NCBI GenBank assembly: GCA_964635015.1
Contig: CAZWMS010000029.1
Location: 1 to 17,919 of the forward strand
Reading direction: 5' to 3'
From: CAJWPI01 sp964635015
GTDB taxonomy: Bacteria; Pseudomonadota; Gammaproteobacteria; Magnimaribacterales; Magnimaribacteraceae
DNA length: 17,919 bases
Shown here: positions 15,262-17,919 of the stretch, in pieces
How positions within the stretch are numbered: position 1 is the first letter of the stretch
Layout: each line of letters opens with the position of its first letter
Notes under the pieces: generated by a model
Databases searched by the model: none
The model's input: the letters and a program-made list of their open reading frames with translations, nothing else
Told to the model about the DNA's origin: nothing
Translations under genes and position numbers: made by a program

Positions 15262-15856
15262 TTCTTTTGTAATTCTTTCCCAATAAATAAACCTCTCTAG
15301 AATTAGATCTAGAAGATTTAGGTTTTCTAATTTTAACTCTTTCAAATCGAGATTTCATATAATTCCTTGAAAACTCAAGACTTTCACCTTGAAAAGCCTT
15401 TAATAAAGTTACTCCTTTTTCTTTTAAACAAGCTTCCATTAATAAAAAAACTTTCTTTAATAACTTAATCATGATTGATTCATCCCTATAAGTTATACCA
15501 CTTATATTGGGGGCTAAATCAGATAAAACAATATCAAAATGGGATTTATTTATAATTTCTAAAAAATCCATATCTGTGGTTGATTCTAGATTTTTTTTTA
15601 TAAATTGAACTCCTTCTATTGTTTCCATTTCCTTTATATCAACAGCAACCACCTTGGCTCCTAAACCTACACAAACTTGAGACCATCCTCCAGGGCTAGA
15701 TCCAATATCCAAAACTTGGATTCCTTTTTCCAAAATTTTATCTTTCTTTTGAATTTCTAAAAGTTTCAGAGCTGATCTTGATCTAAAGCCTTTAAGTCTA
15801 GCTTCTCTTGAGAAACTATCCCCTTTTTTGTATTTTTCTTTTAGTGTCTTACTCAA
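15254..15856 (-). CDS. rlmE: 23S rRNA (uridine 2552-2'-O)-methyltransferase RlmE (FtsJ/RrmJ)
   Basis: A 200-residue SAM-dependent methyltransferase acting on the A-loop of 23S rRNA during 50S assembly. The catalytic K-D-K-E tetrad is visible as Lys31 (SALKL), Asp113 (SDLAPNISG), Lys153 (LLKAFQG) and Glu188 (SREVYLLG). The SAM-binding motif is LDIGSSPGGWSQ (49-60). The start is TTG at 15856: two codons upstream in the same frame is the greA TAA, so nothing longer is possible, and no Shine-Dalgarno is seen. Translation probably depends on ribosomes ending greA. ftsH follows with an 8-nt overlap, the rlmE-ftsH pair known from E. coli. Confidence 0.96.
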   Translation of the reverse strand: MSKTLKEKYKKGDSFSREARLKGFRSRSALKLLEIQKKDKILEKGIQVLDIGSSPGGWSQVCVGLGAKVVAVDIKEMETIEGVQFIKKNLESTTDMDFLEIINKSHFDIVLSDLAPNISGITYRDESIMIKLLKKVFLLMEACLKEKGVTLLKAFQGESLEFSRNYMKSRFERVKIRKPKSSRSNSREVYLLGKNYKRNE

Positions 15857-15859
15857 GAT

Positions 15860-16336
15860 TTAGATGTGTTTTACAGAAACAATTCTATAATTTTTTTTTC
15901 CTTCTGGTGCTTCTATCTCTATTTCATCTCCTTGGTTCTTTCCTATCAAATTTGTTGCAAGCGGAGAAAGGAAAGAAATTTTACCTGCCTTGGCATCAGA
16001 TTCATCCTCTCCAACTATCTTGTATTTAACTTGTTTTTTTTGTTCTAAGTCATCTAATTGTATTGTAGTACCAAAAACAACTTTTCCTGAAGGTGTAATT
16101 TTGGTTACATCAATTACTTGTGAATTAGATAATTTAGATTCTATTTCTCTTATCCTTCTTTCAATAAACCCTTGTTGTTCTTTGGCTGCATGATACTCAG
16201 CATTCTCCTTTAAGTCCCCTAGATCTCTAGCTTCAGCTATAGCTTGTACAACCTTGCTTCTATCTTCTGACTTCAATTTTCTTAGTTCTTTTCTTAAAAG
16301 GTCTTCACCTTCTTTAGTCATTGGATATTTTGCCAT
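15860..16336 (-). CDS. greA: transcription elongation factor GreA
   Basis: A 158-residue factor, the same length as E. coli GreA. It enters the polymerase secondary channel and stimulates cleavage of backtracked RNA. The N-terminal coiled coil (1-75) carries DLKENAEYHAAKE with Asp41 and Glu44 at the tip, the acidic pair that positions the catalytic metal. The C-terminal FKBP-like domain (about 80-158) ends in SPLATNLIGKNQGDEIEIEAP. The ATG at 16336 gives the standard MAKYPMT; a TTG four codons upstream is possible but unlikely. It is 17 nt after carB, the usual carAB-greA neighbourhood, and rlmE follows 3 nt after its stop. Confidence 0.97.
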   Translation of the reverse strand: MAKYPMTKEGEDLLRKELRKLKSEDRSKVVQAIAEARDLGDLKENAEYHAAKEQQGFIERRIREIESKLSNSQVIDVTKITPSGKVVFGTTIQLDDLEQKKQVKYKIVGEDESDAKAGKISFLSPLATNLIGKNQGDEIEIEAPEGKKNYRIVSVKHI

Positions 16337-16353
16337 TTTTTTGATCAAATAAC

Positions 16354-17919
16354 TTAGTAGATTTTATGTAAATCTTGGATCCTTTCTACAGTCCACTTTT
16401 CATCATTCCTCAATGATAAACTAACTGCCCTGCCTCCATCAATTGTTGTTGTACAGTATATTTTCTCTTCTAGGGCAGTTCGCCTTATTGAAGCAGAATC
16501 AATAATGGATTGTCTCCCTTCTGTTGTATTAACTACAAGATTAACCTGACCATTTTTCATTAAATCAACTATATGTGGACTTCCTTCGGCTACTTTTTTT
16601 ACTATTTTAACTGGAATCTTCTCTTTAGAAATAGATTCTGCAGTCCCTTGAGTGGCTACAATACTAAAACCTAATTCATAAAATTCTCTTGCTAAATCTG
16701 CAACAAACTCTTGATCTGAAGCACGAACACTTAAAAACAAGCAACCGCTTTTGGGTATCTTCTCTCCTACTGAAAATTGAGCCTTTTCAAAGGCTTCAGA
16801 AAATGTCCTTCCTATACCCATAACTTCCCCAGTTGATTTCATTTCTGGTCCTAAGATGGGATCAACGCCCGGAAATCTAGAAAAAGGTAAAACAGCTTCT
16901 TTAACTGAAAAAAAATCAGGTATTAATTCCTTTTGAAAATTCTGTTCTTTAAGAGAAATTCCAGCCATACATTTTGCTCCTATTTTAGCTAATGACTTGC
17001 CAATGGCTTTTGATACAAATGGTATGGTTCTAGATGCTCTTGGGTTTACTTCTAAAAGATATAATTTGTCTTTATGAAGAGCTAACTGAACATTTATTAA
17101 ACCAATAGCTCCTATATCTAATGCAATGGCCTTTACCATACTGTAAATTTCTTTAATTAGATTCTTAGATAATTTAAAAGGAGGCAAAGAGCAAGCTGAG
17201 TCGCCAGAGTGTATACCTGCTTGCTCTATATGTTGTAGTATTCCACCTATAACCACCTCCTTTCCATCAGTAACTGCCTCAACATCAAACTCGACTGCTT
17301 TATTTAAAAAACTGTCAAGTAGAACTGGACTTTTCTCACTAGCCTGTACTGCATCTTTTAAATAATCTTTTAAATCTTGCTCGTTATATACTACTTCCAT
17401 AGCTCTCCCACCTAATACGTAAGAGGGTCTTACTATAAGAGGAAATCCTACTTGAGACGAAACTTTTAAAGCCTCCTTTAAGTTTGTCGCTAAACCATTA
17501 GGGGGCTGAAGTATATTAAGCGTGTTCAAGAATTCCTGAAACCTTCCTCTATCTTCAGCCAAATCTATGGAATCAGGGGATGTGCCCCAAATAGGTACTT
17601 TATTTCTTTCTAATTCCCTAGCCAATTTTAGAGGAGTTTGGCCACCATACTGAACAATAACTCCTTCTGGCTTTTCTAAGTCACAAATACTCAAAACATC
17701 TTCTGTTGTGATTGGTTCAAAATATAATCTGTCAGAAGTATCGTAATCAGTAGAGACAGTTTCAGGGTTGCAATTAATCATAATTGTCTCATAACCCTCT
17801 TCTTTCATTGCTAAGGATGCATGAACACAGCAATAGTCAAATTCTATTCCTTGTCCAATTCTATTAGGACCTCCCCCCAAGACTATAACTTTCTTTTTTG
17901 TGGTTGGATCAGCCTCACA
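16354..17919 (-). CDS. carB: carbamoyl-phosphate synthase large subunit, C-terminal half (5' end outside window)
   Basis: The last 521 codons of carB; the reading frame is open to the window edge, where CEADPTTKKKVIVLGGGPN continues upstream. The enzyme makes carbamoyl phosphate from glutamine-derived ammonia, bicarbonate and two ATP for arginine and pyrimidines. Present are the second synthetase half, beginning with VLGGGPNRIGQGIEFDYCC, the ATP-grasp carbamate-phosphorylating domain (RPSYVLGGRAM, HSGDSACSLPP, LLEVNPRASRT), and the C-terminal allosteric MGS-like domain (about the last 140 residues; NTTEGR, GGRAVSLSL). The family length is about 1070 residues, so roughly half is missing only because of the window boundary. 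An apparent start near 17880 is internal and not real. Confidence 0.97.
   Translation of the reverse strand, partial: CEADPTTKKKVIVLGGGPNRIGQGIEFDYCCVHASLAMKEEGYETIMINCNPETVSTDYDTSDRLYFEPITTEDVLSICDLEKPEGVIVQYGGQTPLKLARELERNKVPIWGTSPDSIDLAEDRGRFQEFLNTLNILQPPNGLATNLKEALKVSSQVGFPLIVRPSYVLGGRAMEVVYNEQDLKDYLKDAVQASEKSPVLLDSFLNKAVEFDVEAVTDGKEVVIGGILQHIEQAGIHSGDSACSLPPFKLSKNLIKEIYSMVKAIALDIGAIGLINVQLALHKDKLYLLEVNPRASRTIPFVSKAIGKSLAKIGAKCMAGISLKEQNFQKELIPDFFSVKEAVLPFSRFPGVDPILGPEMKSTGEVMGIGRTFSEAFEKAQFSVGEKIPKSGCLFLSVRASDQEFVADLAREFYELGFSIVATQGTAESISKEKIPVKIVKKVAEGSPHIVDLMKNGQVNLVVNTTEGRQSIIDSASIRRTALEEKIYCTTTIDGGRAVSLSLRNDEKWTVERIQDLHKIY

Noticed and set aside
15262..15345. 28-codon upstream extension of ftsH
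   Set aside because: It lies wholly inside rlmE, and the family N-terminus starts at MSELVKNLL (15261).
16337..16348. TTG start for greA four codons upstream
   Set aside because: MAKYPMT at 16336 is the standard GreA start and gives exactly 158 residues.

Overview
The window is a 17.9 kb, AT-rich bacterial chromosome segment in which every recognisable gene lies on the minus strand. Read 5'->3' on that strand, the order is carB(partial)-greA-rlmE-ftsH-glmM-tpiA-secG-tRNA-Leu(GAG)-initiator tRNA-rimP-nusA-infB-rbfA-rpsO-pnp. This is the classic gammaproteobacterial order known from E. coli and Pseudomonas, with tpiA between glmM and secG as in Pseudomonas. The low GC, tight spacing, 8- and 22-nt gene overlaps and missing members suggest a streamlined, possibly marine gammaproteobacterium (SAR86-like). 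That placement is inference. Expected neighbours yhbY (near greA/rlmE), folP (ftsH/glmM) and truB (rbfA/rpsO) are absent.

Region 10.8-17.9 kb: the C-terminal half of carB (pyrimidine/arginine synthesis), then greA, rlmE and ftsH nearly contiguous. glmM (peptidoglycan precursor), tpiA (glycolysis) and secG (Sec translocon) follow, and secG is 5 nt from tRNA-Leu(GAG). A strong sigma70-type promoter with a GC-rich discriminator sits between the two tRNA genes, and an intrinsic terminator directly follows the initiator tRNA.

Region 3.2-10.6 kb: the translation/transcription operon rimP-nusA-infB-rbfA, with overlaps of 22 nt (rimP/nusA) and a 3-nt gap (infB/rbfA). After rbfA comes a 235-nt interval with a perfect TATAAT box and a terminator-like hairpin instead of truB, then rpsO and pnp. 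rbfA looks C-terminally truncated by a possible one-base frameshift.

Region 1-3.2 kb is accessory. It begins with two tandem, mutually related small hydrophobic proteins of 72 and 76 residues that I cannot assign to a family, each followed by its own strong intrinsic terminator. Then come an alpha/beta hydrolase, an FAD-dependent oxidoreductase of the L-2-hydroxyglutarate oxidase family, and the N-terminal 183 residues of a SelO protein adenylyltransferase running off the window edge. The small-protein pair is the most plausible undescribed element. No CRISPR array, insertion sequence or phage gene was seen.

TTG start codons are frequent: rlmE, tpiA, rpsO and the oxidoreductase each have an in-frame stop just upstream that rules out a longer ATG start.
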